A DNA stretch of 64,000 bases from Acanthosepion esculentum (GCA_964036315.1 CAXIWW010000817.1:7041501-7105500), one strand, 5' to 3'; positions 49,616-61,869 are shown, counted from the stretch's first letter. Notes: generated by a model from the sequence alone, not told the origin. Program-made: numbers and translations.

Positions 49616-51383
49616 ATAAAAACATGTATTTTTATACTTTCATAGTGTTTTTTTTTTAGTGGGGCTCACTATTTGCTCATAGATGGGACCCTTTGTGATC
49701 AGAAGCCTTGCTGTCAGATGTAGATTTTAGTCATACTTAGGACTAGTTGGCACTGTGGTGCTGTTGGCACTTTTTCTATCAGCTGTTGGCACTTTTGCTA
49801 TCAGCTGTTGGCACTTTTGCTATCAGCTTTTGGCACCTTTGCTATCAGCTGTTGGCACTTTTATTATCAGCTGTTGGCACTTTTGCTATCAGCCGTTGGC
49901 TCTTTTGCTATCAGCTGTGGTGCTGTTGGCACTTTTGCTATCAACTGGTGTTGTTCGCAAGTTTTTATATAAAACTGTATTTTTATACTTTCATAGTGAT
50001 TTTTTTTAGTGGGGGGTCACTATTTGCTCATAGCTGGGACCCTTTGTGATCAGAAGCCGTGCTGTCAGATGTAGTTTATAGACATACCTAGGACTAGTTG
50101 GCACTGTGGTGCTGTTGGCACTTTTGCTATCAGCTGTTGGCACTTTTGCTATCAGCGGTTGGCACTTTTGCTATCAGCTGTTGGCACTTTTGCTATCAGC
50201 TGTTGGCACATTTGCTATCAGCTGTTGGTATTTTGCTATCAGCTGTTGGCTATTTTGGTGTCATCTGTTGGCACTTTTTCTATCAGCTGTTGGCACTTTT
50301 GCTATCAGCTTTTGGCACTTTTCGTATCTGCTGTTGGCACTTTTGCTATCAACTGTTGGCACTTTTGCTATGAGCAGTGGCACTTTTGCTATCAGCTGTG
50401 GTGCTGTTGGCACTTTTGCTATCAACTGGTGTTGTTCGAAAGTCTTTATATAAACTGTTATTTTTATACATTCATAGTGTTTTTTATGAGTGGGGGGTCA
50501 CTATTTGCTCATAGCTGGGACTCTTTGTGATCAGAAGCCTTGCTGTCATATGTAGGTTATAGTCATACATAGGACAAGTTGGCACTATGGTGCTGTTGGC
50601 ACTTTTGCTATCGGCTGTTGGCACTTTTGCTATCAGCTGTTGACACTTTTGCTATCAGCTGTTGGAACTTTTGCTATCAGCTGTTGGGACTTTTGCTATC
50701 AGCTGTGGTGCTGTTGGCACTTTTGATATCAACTGTTGTTGTTCACACGTTTTTATATAAACATGTATTTTTATACTTTCATAGTGTTTTTTTTAGTGGG
50801 GGGTCACTATTTGCTCATAGCTGGGACCCTTTGTGATCAGAAGCCTTGCTGTCAGATGTAGTTTATAGTCATACCTAGGTCTAGTTGGCACTGTGGTGCT
50901 GTTGGCACTTTTGCTATCAGCTGTTGGCACTTTTGCTATCAGCTGTTGGCACTTTTGCTATCAGCTGTGGTGCTTTTGGCACCTTTGCTAATAACTTGTG
51001 TTGTTTGCAAGTTTTTATATAAACATGTAATTTTATAATTTTATAGTGTTTTTTTTTTAGTGGGGGGTCACTATTTGCTCATAGCTGTGACCCTTTGTGA
51101 TCAGAAGCCTTGCTGTCAGATGTAGTTTATAATCATACATAGGACTAGTTGGCACTGTGATGCTTTTGGCACTTTTGCTATCAGCTGTTGGCACTTTTGC
51201 TATCAGCTGTTGGCACATTTGTTATCAGCTGTGGTTCTGTTGGCACTTTTGCTATCAAATGGTGTTGTTCGCAAGTTTTTATATAAACATGTATTTTTAT
51301 ACTTTCATAGTGTTTTTTTTAGTGGGGGGTCACTATTTGCTCATAGCTGGGACCCTTTGTGATCAGAAGCCTTGCTGTCAGAT

Positions 51384-54300
51384 GTAGTTTATAATCATAC
51401 CTAGGACTAGTTGGCACTGTGGTGCTGTTGGCACTTTTGCTATCAGCTGTTGGCACATTTTTTATCAGCTGTTGGCACTTTTGCTATCAGCTGTGGTGCT
51501 GTTGGCACTTTTGCTATCAGCTGGTGTTGTTCGCAAGTTTTTATAAAAACATGTATTTTTATACTTTCATAGTGTTTTTTTTTTAGTGGGGCTCACTATT
51601 TGCTCATAGATGTGACCCTTTGTGATCAGAAGCCTTGCTGTCAGATGTAGATTTTAGTCATACTTAGGACTAGTTGGCACTGTGGTGCTGTAGGCACTTT
51701 TTCTATCAGCTGTTGGCACTTTTGCTATCAGCTGTTGGCACTTTTGCTATCAGCTTTTGGCACCTTTGCTATCAGCTGTTGGCACTTTTGCTATCAGCTG
51801 TTGGCACTTTTATTATCAGCTGTTGGCACTTTTGCTATCAGCCGTTGGCTCTTTTGCTATCAGCTGTGGTGCTGTTGGCACTTTTGCTATCAAATGGTGT
51901 TGTTAGCAAGTTTTTATATAAACATGTATTTTTATACTTTCATAGTGTTTTTTTTTAGTGGGGGGGTCACTATTTGCTCATAGCTGGGACCCTTTGTGAT
52001 CAGAAGCCTTGCTGTCAGATGTAGTTTATAGTCATACCTAGGACTAGTTGGCACTGTGGTGCTGTTGGCACTTTTGCTATCAGCTGTTGGCACATTTTTT
52101 ATCAGCTGTTGGCACATTTGCTATCAGCTTTTGGCACTTTTGCTATCATCTGTTTCCACTTTTGCTATCAGCTGTTGGCACTTTTGCTATCAGCTGTTGG
52201 CACTTTTGCTATCAGCTGTTGGCACTTTGCTATCAGCTGTTGGCACTTTTGTTATCAGCTGTGGTGCTGTTGGCACTTTTGCTATCAACTGGTGTTGTTC
52301 GCAAGTTTTTATATAAACATCTATTTTTATACTTTCATAGAGCTTTTTTTTAGTGGGGGGTCACTATTTTCTCATAGCTGGGAACCTTTGTGATCAGAAG
52401 CCTTGCTGTCAGATGTAGTTTATAGTCATACCTAGGACTAGTTGGCACTGTGGTGCTGTTGGCACTTTTGCTATCAGCTGTTGGCACATTTTTTATCAGC
52501 TGTTGGCACTTTTGCTATCAGCTGTGGTGCTGTTGGCACTTTTGCTATCAGCTGGTGTTGTTCGCAAGTTTTTATATAAACATGTATTTTTATACTTTCA
52601 TAGTGTTTTTTTTTAGTGGGGCTCACTATTTGCTCATAGATGGGACCTTTTGTGATCAGAAGCCTTGCTGTCAGATGTAGATTTTAGTCATACATAGGAC
52701 TAGTTGGAACTGTGGCGCTGTTGGCACTTTTGCTATCAGCTGTTGGCACTTTTGCTATCAGCTGTTGGCACTTTTGCTATCAGCTTTTGGCACCTTTGCT
52801 ATCAGCTGTTGGCACTTTTGCTATCAGCTGTTGGCACTTTTATTATCAGCTGTTGGCACTTTTGCTATCAGCCGTTGGCACTTTTGCTATCAGCTGTTGG
52901 CACTTTTGCTATCAGCTTTTGGCACTTTTCGTATCAGCTGTTGGCACATTTGCTATCAGCTGTTGGCACTTTTGCTATCAGCTGTGGCACTTTTGCTATC
53001 AGCTGTGGTGCTGTTGGCACTTTTGCTATCAACTGGTGTTGTTCGCAAGTTTTTATAGAAACATGTATTTTTATACATTCATAGTGTTTTTTTGTAGTGG
53101 GGGGTCACTATTTGCTCATAGCTGGGATCCTTTGTGATCAGAAGCCTTCCTGTCAGATGTAGTTTATAGTCATACCTAGGACTAGTTGGCACTGTGGTGC
53201 TGTTGGCACTTTTGCTATCGGCTGTTGGCACTTTTGCTATCATCTGTTGGCACTTTTGCTATCAGCTGTTGGCACTTTTGCTATCAGCTGTGGTGCTGTT
53301 GGCACTTTTGCTATCAACTGGTGTTGTTCGCAAGTTTTTATATAAACATGTATTTTTATACATTCATAGTGTTTTTTTTTAGGTGGGGTCACTATTTGCT
53401 CATAGCTCGGACCCTTTGTGATCAGAAGCCTTGCAGTCAGATGTAGTTTATAGTCATACCTAGGACTAGTTGGCACTGTGGTGCTGTTGGCACTTTTGCT
53501 ATCAGCTGTTGTCAGTTTTGCTATCAGCTGTTGGCACTTTTGCTATCAGCTGTGGTGCTGTTGGCACTTTTGCTATCAACTGGTGTTGTTCGCTAGTTTT
53601 TATATAAACATGTATTTTTATACTTTCATAGTGTTTTTTTTTAGTGGGGGTCACTAATTGGTCATATTTGGGACCTCTTGTGATCAGAAGCCTTGCTGTC
53701 AGATGTAGTTTATAGTCATATCAAGGACTAGTTGGCACTGTGGTGCTGTTGGCACTTTTGTTATCAGCTGTTGGCACTTTTGCTATCAGCTGTTGGCACT
53801 TTTGCTATCAACTGGTGTTGTTCGCAAGTTTTTAGATAAACATGTATTTTTATACTTTCATAGTGTTTTTTTTAGTGGGGGGTCACTATTTGCTCATAGC
53901 TGGGACCCTTTGAGATCAGAAGCCTTGCTGTCAGATGTAGTTTATAGTCATACCTAGGACTAGTTGGCACTGTGGTGCGGTTGGCACTTTTGCTATCAGC
54001 TGCTGGCACTTTTGCTATCAGCTGTGTTGCTGTTGGCACTTTTGCTATCAACTGGTGTTGTTCGCATGTTTTTATAGAAACATGTATTTTTATACGTTCA
54101 TAGAGTTTTTTTTTTAGTGGGGGGTCACTATTTGCTCATAGCTGGGACCCTTTGTGATCAGAAGCCTTGCTGTCAGATGTAGATTATAGTCATACCTAGG
54201 ACTATTTGGCACTGTGGTGCTGTTGGCACTTTTGCTATTGGCTGTTGGCACTTTTGGTATCAGCTGTTGGCACTTTTGCTATCAGCTGTTGGCAATTTTG

Positions 54301-54534
54301 CTATCAGCTGTTGGGACTTTTGCTATCAGCTGTTGGGACTTTTGCTATCAGCTGCGGTGCTGTTGGCACTTTTGCTATCAACTGGTGTTGTTCGCACGTT
54401 TTTATATAAACATGTATTTTTATATTTTCATAGTGTTTTTTTTTAGTGGGGGGTCACTATTTGCTCATAGCTGGGACCCTTTGTGATCAGAAGCCTTGCT
54501 GTCAGATGTAGTTCATAGTTATACCTAGGACTAG
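51384..54534 (+). repeat. Composite units beyond duplication copy 2
   Basis: About ten units, several related to the 26-30-kb family (CACTTTTATTATC monomers at about 51,804 and 52,835; GTTAGCAAG spacer at 51,902). The unit at 52,704-53,137 combines a long tract with GCTGTGGCACTTTTGC near 52,981. No gene is seen. Confidence 0.87.
52060..52430 (+). repeat. 4,043-bp-spaced repeat, copy 1
   Basis: Shares ATCATCTGTTTCCA, TATAAACATCTATTTTT, TTTTCTCATAGC and GGGAACC with 56,103-56,473, at an offset of about 4,043 bp. Divergence is visible. Confidence 0.75.
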
Positions 54535-55040
54535 TTGGCACTGTGGTGCTGTTGGCACTTTTGCTATAAGCTGTTGGCACTTTTGCAATCAGCTGTTGGC
54601 ACTTTTGCTATCAGCTGTTGGCACTTTTGCTATCAGCTGTGGTGCTGTTGGCACTTTTGCTATCAACTGGTGTTGTTCGCAAGTTTTTATATAAATATGT
54701 TTTTTTATACTTTCATAGTGTTTTTTTTTAGTGGGGGGTCACTATTTGCCCATAGCTGGGACCCTTTGTGATCAGAAGCCTAGCTGTCAGATGTAGTTTA
54801 TAGTCATACCTAGGACTAGTTGGCACTGTGGTGCTGTTGGCACTTTTGCTATCAGCTATTGGCACTTTTGCTATCAGCTGTTGGCACTTTTGCTATCAGC
54901 TGTGGTGCTGTTGGCACTTTTGCTGTCAACTGGTGTTGTTCGCAAGTTTTTATATAAACATGTATTTTTATACATTCATAGTGTTTTTTTTTAGTGGGGG
55001 GACACTATTTGCTCATAGCTGGGACCCTTTGTGATCAGAA
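54535..55040 (+). repeat. 921-bp-period duplication, copy 1
   Basis: Two units matching 55,456-55,961 at an offset of 921 bp. Markers are GCTATAAGC and GCAATCAGC monomers, TATAAATATGTTTTTTT, GCCTAGCTGTCAG, a CAGCTATTGGC monomer and GGGGGACACTATT. Confidence 0.86.
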
Positions 55041-55455
55041 GCCTTGCTGTCAGATGTAGTTCATAGTTATACCTAGGACTAGTTGGCACTGTGGTGCTGT
55101 TGGCACTTTTGCTATCAGCTGTTGGCACATTTGCTATCAGCTGTTGGCACTTTTATTATAAGCTGTTGGCACTTTTGCTATCAGCTGTTGGCAATTTTGC
55201 TATCAGCTTTTGGCTTTTTTGTTATCAGCTACTGGCTCTTTTGCTATCAGCTGTTGGCACTTTTGCTATCAGCTGTGGTGCTGTTGGCACTTTTGCTATC
55301 AACTGGTGTTGTTCGCAAGTTTTTATATAAATATGTATTTTTATACTTTCATAGTGTTTTTTTTTAGTGGGGGGTCACTATTTGCTCATAGCTGGGACCC
55401 TTTGTGATCAGAAGCCTTGCTGTCAGATGTAGTTTATAGTCATACCTAGGATTAG

Positions 55456-55961
55456 TTGGCACTGTGGTGCTGTTGGCACTTTTGCTATAAGCTGTTGGCA
55501 CTTTTGCAATCAGCTGTTGGCACTTTTGCTATCAGCTGTTGGCACTTTTGCTATCAGCTGTGGTGCTGTTGGCACTTTTGCTATCAACTGGTGTTGTTCG
55601 CAAGTTTTTATATAAATATGTTTTTTTATACTTTCATAGTGTTTTTTTTTAGTGGGGGGTCACTATTTGCTCATAGCTGGGACCATTTGTGATCAGAAGC
55701 CTAGCTGTCAGATGTAGTTTATAGTCATACCTAGGACTAGTTGGCACTGTGGTGCTGTTGGCACTTTTGCTATCAGCTATTGGCACTTTTGCTATCAGCT
55801 GTTGGCACTTTTGCTATCAGCTGTGGTGCTGTTGGCACTTTTGCTATCAACTGGTGTTGTTCGCAAGTTTTTATATAAACATGTATTTTTATACATTCAT
55901 AGTGTTTTTTTTGGTGGGGGGACACTATTTGCTCATAGCTGGGACCCTTTGTGAACAGAAG
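55456..55961 (+). repeat. 921-bp-period duplication, copy 2
   Basis: Partner of 54,535-55,040. The copies differ in a few bases (for example GCTATCAAC here against GCTGTCAAC, and a shorter T-run followed by GGTGGGGGG). Confidence 0.86.
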
Positions 55962-58900
55962 CCTTGCTGTCAGATGTAGTTTATAGTCATACCTAGGACT
56001 AGTTGGCACTGTGGTGCTGTTGGCACTTTTGGTATCAGCTGTTGGCTCTTTTACTATCAGCTGTTGGCACTTTTGCTATCAGATGTTGGCACTTTTGCTA
56101 TCAGCTTTTGGCACTTTTGGTATCAGCTGTTGGCACTTTTGCTATCAGCTGTTGGCACTTTTGCTATCAGCTTTTGGCACTTTTGCTATCATCTGTTTCC
56201 AGTTTTGCTATCAGCTGTTGGCACTTTTGCTATCAGCTGTTGGCACTTTTGCTATCAGCTGTTGGCACTTTGCTATCAGCTGTTGGCACCATTGTTATCA
56301 GCTGTGGTGCTGTTGGCACTTTTGCTATCAACTGGTGTTGTTCGCAAGTTTTTATATAAACATCTATTTTTATACTTTCATAGAGTTTTTTTTTAGTGGG
56401 GGGTCACTATTTTCTCATAGCTGGGAACCTTTGTGATCAGAAGCCTTGCTGTCAGATGTAGTTTATAGTCATACCTAGGACTAGTTGGCACTGTGGTGCT
56501 GTTGGAACTTTTGCTATCAGCTGTTGGCACTTTTGCTATCAGCTGTTGGCACTTTTGTTATCAGCTGTTGGCACTTTTGCTATCAGCTGTTTGCACTTTT
56601 GCTATCAGCTGTTGGCACTTTAGCTATCAGCTGTGTGCACTTTTGATATCAGCTTTTGGCACTTTTGGTATCAGCTGTTGGCACTTTTGCTATCAGCTGT
56701 TGGCACTTTTGCTATCAGCTGTTGGAAATTTTGCTATCATCTTTTGGCACTTTTGGTATCAGCTGTTGGCACTTTTGCTATCAGCTGTTGGCACTTTTGC
56801 TATCAGCTGTGGTGCTGTTGGCACTTTTGTTATCAACTGGTGTTGTTCGCAAGTTTTTATATAAACATGTATTTTTATACTTTCATAGAGTTTTTTTTTA
56901 GTGGGGGGTCACTATTTGCTCATAGCTGGGACCCTTTGTGATCAGAAGCCTTGCTGTCGGATGTAGTTTATAGTCATACCTAGGACTAGTTGGCACTGTT
57001 GTGCTGTTGTCACTTTTGCTATCAGCTGTTGGCACTTTTGCTATCAGCTGTTGGCACTTTTGCTATCAGCTGTTGGCACTTTTGCTATCAGCTTTTGTCA
57101 CTTTTGTTATCAGCTGTTGGCACTTTTGCTATCATCTGTTGGCACTTTTGCTATCAGCTGTTGGCACGTTTGCTATCATCTGTTGGCACTTTTTCTATCA
57201 GCTGTTGGCACTTTTGCTATCAGCTGTTGGCACTTTTCTTGCAGATATGGTGCTGTTGGCACTTTTGCTATCAACTGGTGTTGTTCGCAAGTTTTTATAT
57301 AAACATGTATTTTTATACATTCATAGTGTTTTTTTTAGTGGGGTGTCACTATTTGGTCATAGCTGGGACCATTTGTGATCAGAAGCCTTGCTGTCAGATG
57401 TAGTTTATAGTCATACCTAGGACTAGTTGGAACTGTGGTGCTGTTGGCACTTTTGCTATCAGCTGTTGGCTCTTTTGCTATCAGCTGTTGGCACGTTTGC
57501 TATCAGCTGTTGGCACTTTTGCTATCAGCTGTGGTGCTGTTGGCACTTTTGCTATCAACTGGTGTTGTTCGCAAGTTTTTATATAAACATGTATTTTTAT
57601 ACATTCATAATGTTTTTTTTTAGTGGGGGGGTTACTATTTGCTCATAGCTGGGACCCTTTGTGATCAGAAGCCTTGCTGTCAGATGTAGTTCATAGTCAT
57701 ACCTAGGATTAGTTGGCACTGTGGTGCTGTTGGCACTTTTGCTATCAGCTGTTGGCACTTTTGCTATCAGCTGTTGGCACTTTTGTTATCAGCTGTTGGC
57801 AGTTTTGCTATCAGCTGTTGGCACTTTTGCTGTCAGGTGTTGGCACTTTTGCCTTCAGCTCTGGTGCTGTTGGCACTTTTGCTATCAATTGGTGTTGTTC
57901 GCAAGTTTTTATATATATTTTTATACTTTCATAGTGTTTTTTTTTTAGTGGGGCGTCACTATTTGCTCATAGCTGGGACCCTTTGTGATCAGAAGCCTTG
58001 CTGTCAGATGCAGTTTATTGTCATACCTAGGACTAGTTGGCACTGTTGTGCTGTTGGCACTTTTGCTATCAGCTGTTGGCTCTTTTGCTATCAGCTGTTG
58101 GCACTTTTGCTATCAGCTGTTGGCACTTTTGCTCTAAGCTGTGGTGCTGTTGGCACTTTTGCTATCAACTGGTGTTGTTCGCAAGTTTTTATATAAACAT
58201 GTATTTTTATACTTTCATAGTGTTTTTTTGGTGGGGGGTCACTATTTGCTCATAGCTGGGACCCTTTGTGATCAGTAGCCTTGCTGTCAGATGTAGTTTA
58301 TAGTCATACCTAGGACTAGTTGGCACTGTGGTGCTGTTGGCACTTTTGCTATCAGCTTTTGGCATTTTTTTATCAGCTGTTGGCACTTTTGCTATCAGCT
58401 GTTGGCACTTTTGCTATCAGCTGTTGGCACTTTTGCTATCAGCTGTGTTGCTGTTGGCACTTTTGCTATCAGCTGTGTTGCTGTTGGCACTTTTACTATC
58501 AACTGGTGTTGTTCGCAAGTTTTTATATAAACATGTATTTTTATACATTCATAGTGTTTTTTTTTAGTGGGGGAGTCCCTATTGGCTCATAGCTGGGACC
58601 CTTTGTGATAAGAAGCTTTGCAGTCATATGTAGTTTATAGTCATACCTTGCACTAGTTGGCAATGTGGTGCTGTTGGCACTTTTGTTATCAGCTTTTGGC
58701 ATTTTGCTATCAGCTGTTGGCACTTTTGCTATCAGCTGTTGGCACTTTTGCTATCAGCTGTTGGCACTATTGCTATCAGCTGTTGGCAGTTTTGCTATCA
58801 GCTGTGGTGCTGTTAACACTTTTGCCATTAACTGGTGTTGCTCGCAAGTTTTTATATAAACATGTATTTGTATACATTCGTAGTGTTTTTTTTGTAGTGG

Positions 58901-60132
58901 GGGGTCACTATTTGCTCATAGCTGTGACCCTTAGTGATCAGAAGCCTTACTGTCAGATGTAGTTTATTGTCATACCTAGGACTAGTTGACAATGTGGTGC
59001 TGTTGGCACTTTTGCTATCAGCTGTTGGCACTTTTGCTATCAGCTGTTGGCACTTTTGCTGTCAGCTGTTGGCACTTTGCTATCAGCTGTGGTGCTGTTG
59101 GCACTTTTGCTCTCAACTGGTGTTGTTCGCAAGTTTTTATATAAACTTCTATTTTTATACTTTCATAGTGTTTTTTTTTATTGGGGGGCCACTATTTGCT
59201 CATAGCTGGGACCCTTTGTGATCAGAAGCCTTGCTGTCAGATGTAGTTTATAATCATACCTAGGACTAGTTGGCACTGTTGTGCTGTTGGCACTTTTGCT
59301 ATCAGCTGTTGGCACTTTTGCTATCAAATGTTGGCACTTTTGCTATCAGCTGTTGGCACTTTTGCTATCAGCTGTGGTGCTGTTTGCACTTTTGCTATCA
59401 ACTGGTGTTGTTCGCAAGTTTTTATATAAACATGTATTTTTATACTTTCATAGTGTTTTTTTTTTAGTGGGGGGTAACTATTTGCTCATAGATGGGACCC
59501 TTTGTGAGCAGAAGCCTTGCTGTCAGATGTAGTTTATAGTCATACCTAGGACTAGATGACACTGTTGTGCTGTTGGCACTTTTGCTATCAGCTGTTGGCA
59601 CTTTTGGTATCAGCTGTTGGCACTTTTGCTATCAGCTGTTGGCACTTTTGCTATCAGCTGTAATGCTGTTGCCACTTTTGCTATCAACTGGTGTTGTTCG
59701 CAAGTTTTTATATAAACATGTATTTTTATATTTTCATAGTGTATTTTTTTTAGTGGGGGGGTCACTATTTGCTCACAGCTGGGACCCTTTGTGATCAGAA
59801 GCCTTGCTGTCAGATGTAGTTTATAGTCATACTTAGGACTAGTTGGCACTGTGGTGCTGTTGGCACTTTTGCTATCAGCTGTTGGCATTTTGCTGTCAGC
59901 TTTTGGCACTTTTGCTATCAGCTGTTGGCACTTTTGCTATCAGCTGTTGGCACTTTTGCTATCAGCTGTGGTGCTGTTGGCACTTTTGCTATCAACTGGT
60001 GTTGTTCGCAAGTTGTTATATAAACATGTATTTTTATACTTTCATAGTGTTTTTTTTTTAGTGGGGGCTCACTATTTGCTCATAGCTGGGACCCTTTGTG
60101 ATCAGAAGCCTTGCTGTCAGATGTAGTTTATA
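55962..60132 (+). repeat. Composite units toward the right end
   Basis: About fourteen units of diverse tract length. The 56,493-56,864 tract shares GTGTGCACTTTTGATATC with about 1,972-1,990. One spacer/AT module is shortened at about 57,909-57,920. Doubled GCTGTGTTGCTG blocks occur at 58,442-58,485. No gene is seen. Confidence 0.87.
57909..57920 (+). repeat. AT module with an 8-bp deletion
   Basis: The normal TATATAAACATGTATTT is reduced to TATATATATTT, removing the ACATGT palindrome. It is the only unit I noticed lacking the palindrome by deletion. Confidence 0.75.
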
Positions 60133-60899
60133 ATCATACCTAGGACTAGTTGGCACTGTGGTGCTGCTGGCACTTTTGCTATCAGATGTTGGCACTTTTG
60201 CTATCAGCTGTTGGAACTTTTGCTATCAGCTGTTGGCACTTTTGCTATCAGCTGTGGTGCTGTTGGCACTTTTGCTATCAACTGGTGTTGTTAGCAAGTT
60301 TTTATATAAACATGTATTTTTATACTTTCGTAGTTTTTTTTTTTAGTGTGGGGTCACTATTTGCTAATACCTGGGACCCTTTGTGATCAGAAGCCTTGCT
60401 GTCAGATGTAGTTTATAGTCATACCTACGACTAGTTGGCACTGTGGTGCTGTTGGCACTATTGCTATCAGCTGTTGGCACTTTTGCTATCAGCTGTTGGC
60501 ACTTTTGCTATCAGCTGTTGGCACTTTTGCTATCAGCTGTGGTGCTGTTGGCACTTTTGCTATCAACTGGTGTTGTTCGCAAGTTTTTATATAAACATGT
60601 ATTTTTATACTTTCGTAGTGTTTTTTTTAGTGGGGGGTCACTATTTGCTAATAGCTGGGACCCTTTGTGATCAGAAGCGTGCAGTCAGATGTAGTTTATA
60701 GTCATACCTAGGACTAGTTGGCACTGTGGTGCTGTTGGCACTATTGCTATCAGCTGTTGGCACTTTTGCTATCAGCTGTTGGCACTTTTGCTATCAGCTG
60801 TTGGCTCTTTTGCTATCAGCTGTGGTGCTGTTGGCACTTTTGCTATCAACTGGTGTTGTTCGCAAGTTTTTATATAAACATCTATTTTTATACTTTCAT
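60131..60899 (+). repeat. Last three composite units (about 284-bp period)
   Basis: Leaders start at 60,131, 60,416 and 60,699, spaced 285 and 283 bp. All have about four monomers; the second and third share GGCACTATTGC as the first monomer variant. The third stops in its AT module at TTTCAT (60,899). Confidence 0.88.
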
Positions 60900-61869
60900 G
60901 GCGGAAGACTGAGATTGCTTGTAAAGCAGTTGTCACAAAAGAGACAGGAGATGTCGATTTGTAGCGGCCTGATATTACTTGTAAGGCAGTTTTCACAAAA
61001 GAGCCAAGTGAAGTCGGTTTGTAGCTTCCTGACATTGCTTGTAAGGCAGTTGTCACAAAAGCGCCAGGAGAATTCGGCTTGTAGCAGCCGGAGAATACTT
61101 GCAAGGCAGTTTTCACAAAAGAGCCAAGAGAAGTCCGCTCGTAGCAGCCTGATATTTATTGTAAGGCAGTTGTCATAAAAGCGCCAGGAGAATTCGCCTC
61201 TTAGCAGCCTGAGATTTCTTGTAAGGCAGTTGCCACAAAAGCGCCAGGAGAAATCCGCTCGTAGCCGCTTGGGATTGCTTGTAAGGCAATTCGCACAAAA
61301 AGCCAGGAGAATTCATATTGCTGCAGCCTGAGAATGCTTGTAAGGCAGATGCCACAAATGAGCCAGGAGAAATCGGTTCGTAGCAGCCTGGGATAGGTTG
61401 TAAGGCAGTTGTAACAAAAGAGCCAGTATATGTCGATTTGTAGCGGCCAATTCGGCTCGTAGCAGGCTGAGATTGCTTGTAAGGCAGTTTTCACAAAAGA
61501 TACAAGAGATGTGGGTTTGTAGAAGCCTGAGATTGCTTTAAAGGCAGTTTTCACAATGAGCCAAGAGAAGTCGGCTCGTAGCAGTCTGACATTGCTTGTA
61601 AGGCAGTTTTCACAAAAGAGCCAGGAGAATCCGGGTTGTTGCAGACTGAGATTGCTTGTAAGGCAGTTGCTGCAAAAGAGGCAGGAGAAATCGGCTTGTA
61701 GAAGCCTGAGATCCTTTTTAAGACAGTTTTCACAAATAGCCCGGAGAAGTCGGCCGATAGCAGCGGGAGTTTGCTTGTAAGGGAGTTGTCAAAAAAGAGT
61801 CAGCAGGTGTAAGTTTGTAGAAGCCTGAGATTGCGTGTAAAGCAATTTTCACAAAAAGCCAGGGTAAAC

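Larger units (their letters stand above)
32275..51383. repeat. 19.6-kb segmental duplication, copy 2
   Basis: Near-identical to 12,645-31,711 across both inversion breakpoints. It carries three segments absent from copy 1 (37,587-38,005; about 40,068-40,300; 49,354-49,615) and lacks 30 bp near 39,680 plus the two copy 1 segments at 24,539-24,828 and 24,972-25,524. Homology ends near 51,384, where copy 1 reads GATATAG and copy 2 GATGTAG followed by a different unit. Confidence 0.87.
1..60899. repeat. Nested composite satellite array (whole)
   Basis: The whole span is tandem copies of one composite unit with no intervening gene or transposon. Each unit has a fixed part of about 197 bp and a variable tract of 22-bp monomers, so unit length varies from 211 bp (10,071-10,281) to over 700 bp (the unit holding 1,753-2,300). 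I counted about 48 unit leaders in the first 15.6 kb, which extrapolates to roughly 200 units and on the order of a thousand monomers; these are estimates. Unit orientation changes four times. No known satellite family is recognised. Long forward ORFs occur only because the monomer lacks stops; nearly all of their starts are TTG or GTG, and they end in the fixed flank of each unit. Confidence 0.97.
44668..60899 (+). repeat. Array block E, plus orientation
   Basis: About 16.2 kb of plus-oriented units. The first ~6.7 kb belong to duplication copy 2; the rest (51,384-60,899) is outside the duplication. It ends inside an AT module at the start of the 60-bp array. Confidence 0.94.

Noticed and set aside
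1..60899. Telomeric or subtelomeric simple repeats
   Set aside because: No TTAGGG-, TTAGG- or TTTAGGG-type runs are present at any point.
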